33,095 nt of DNA from Ruegeria sp. HKCCD7303. GTDB lineage: Bacteria > Pseudomonadota > Alphaproteobacteria > Rhodobacterales > Rhodobacteraceae. Below, piece after piece: positions 32,340 through 33,095 of the stretch (positions are counted from its first letter, which is position 1; each line of letters starts with the position of its first letter). The notes below the pieces were generated by a model. It was not told the DNA's origin. It saw nothing but the letters and a program-made list of their open reading frames with translations, and searched no databases. The position numbers were made by a program, and so were the translations under genes. Location of the stretch: positions 1 through 33,095 of the forward strand of contig NZ_WVRE01000016.1 of the NCBI RefSeq assembly GCF_013111185.1. The letters are read 5' to 3'.

Positions 32340-33095
32340 ATGGGCTTCGACCGGCTGCCGATTGCGCTCGTTGCAGCCATCGAATTCGTCAGTACCTTCG
32401 TTATTGCTCTTTTGGGCGTACGTACTGGGCGCAACTATCTTGCCTTTGCCTTCGCAATCATCGGCGTAGCCCTCCTGATTGACGTGCCGTCGATACTGGC
32501 AGCAGATGGACCTGATCTCATTTCTGATCTTCTTGGCCTGTTCTGGGCGGTGCTGAACAGCTCGCTTTTCGTTCTCTACATCATCTTCGGCCACAAGATT
32601 TCCGAAGGTGGCGCGTCGGGCGGTGTGGAGCGCCTTGGCACTGTCTCGACAGCGGCCTTTATATTTGTGATGCCCATAGGTTTCCCGCAAGCCCTCGACG
32701 ATTTTGGTGCGCCCTCGCTGGTACTGACCGGGATCGGCGTCGGCATCTTTTCCTCGTTAATCTCCTATGTCTGCGATCAGCTCGCGATGGCCCGCTTGCC
32801 ACGTGCCAGCTTCGCGTTCCTTATGGCTCATCTGCCAGCGACCGTTACGATCATCGTCGCGACGGTCTTGCGTCAGGTTCCGAGCGCTGTGGATGTCCTC
32901 GGCGTGCTCCTCGTCATGATTGGCGTAGCCGTTCACAAATCCTGTCGATGCGGTCTGCGGGTGTCGACGGCGACTAGAATCGGCCATTCGCTGCAACCTG
33001 ACGAACGAGCAGGTTGGGCTCAATGCGGTGCTGTCAGACGAATTCGAACCAGTCTCAGTTTGCCGCGGAAACCGCGAACCTATCCGGAACAAAGT
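32340..33095 (+). pseudogene. EamA/RhtA-type transporter remnant, 5'-truncated, no stop in window
   Basis: An open frame of 252 codons from ATG at 32340 to the window end. Residues 1-201 look like the second two thirds of an EamA (DMT superfamily, RhtA-like) exporter: IALVAAIEFVSTFVIALLG and later SFAFLMAHLPATVTIIVATVL and VDVLGVLLVMIGVAVHK correspond to late first-domain and second-domain helices. Full-length relatives have about 290 residues, so some 80-90 N-terminal residues and three helices are missing. After about residue 201, where the family normally ends, the frame continues for 51 Arg- and Ser-rich codons unlike a membrane protein, which suggests a lost stop. A short functional version cannot be excluded, but decay is more likely. 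Confidence 0.6.

Noticed and set aside
1..33095. CRISPR array, insertion sequence, integrase or prophage
   Set aside because: No regularly spaced repeats and no transposase, integrase or phage protein motif found on either strand.

Overview
This window looks like chromosomal DNA of a marine Rhodobacteraceae (Roseobacter-type) alphaproteobacterium. The evidence is indirect: the gene families present (tripartite tricarboxylate transport with TcuAB, a GlpS/GlpT-type ABC operon), alphaproteobacterial ribosome binding sites, and moderately high GC. No rRNA, tRNA, CRISPR array, transposase or phage gene was seen. I worked by reading only; no database search was run, so family names rest on motifs and remembered family features.

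Region 1 (1-2903, all minus strand) is a run of seven small envelope genes: a secreted phosphatase-like protein cut by the window edge, small membrane proteins, two lipoproteins, and a secreted two-domain protein whose first domain is repeated in one of the lipoproteins. Region 2 (2904-7993) holds a cold shock gene, a fatty acid desaturase, and a tightly coupled minus-strand cassette: a secreted protein with seven Cys-pair repeats, a 45-aa membrane protein, a winged-helix-like protein, a 24-codon ORF and a ParB-like protein. It ends in about 1 kb of gene-poor DNA.

Region 3 (7994-20073) is a tricarboxylate catabolic island. It contains a TctC binding protein, a fused TctA-TctB permease, a PrpF/4-oxalomesaconate tautomerase-like isomerase, a 78-aa protein of unknown function, a D-2-hydroxyacid dehydrogenase, TcuA and TcuB (tricarballylate oxidation), a GntR/FCD regulator, an AbrB-family membrane protein, and a TctD/TctE-like two-component system divergent from tctC. 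A shared GTATAC-N4-GKATAC element lies in the gntR/abrB divergent promoter and inside a 38-nt inverted repeat that covers the ribosome binding site of the 78-aa gene. I infer uptake and oxidation or isomerisation of a C6 tricarboxylate such as tricarballylate or aconitate.

Region 4 (20444-30932, minus) is one ten-gene carbohydrate operon: a binding protein, two permeases, a 62-aa membrane protein, two ATPases, a DhaK-DhaL fusion kinase, a LacI regulator, a TIM-barrel isomerase/epimerase and a Gfo/Idh/MocA dehydrogenase. Upstream are two near-identical LacI-type palindromes exactly 30 bp apart. The substrate is probably a polyol or short ketose but is not fixed by the sequence.

Region 5 (30933-33095) carries a MOSC-domain protein and a 5'-truncated EamA transporter remnant whose frame runs off the window without a stop.
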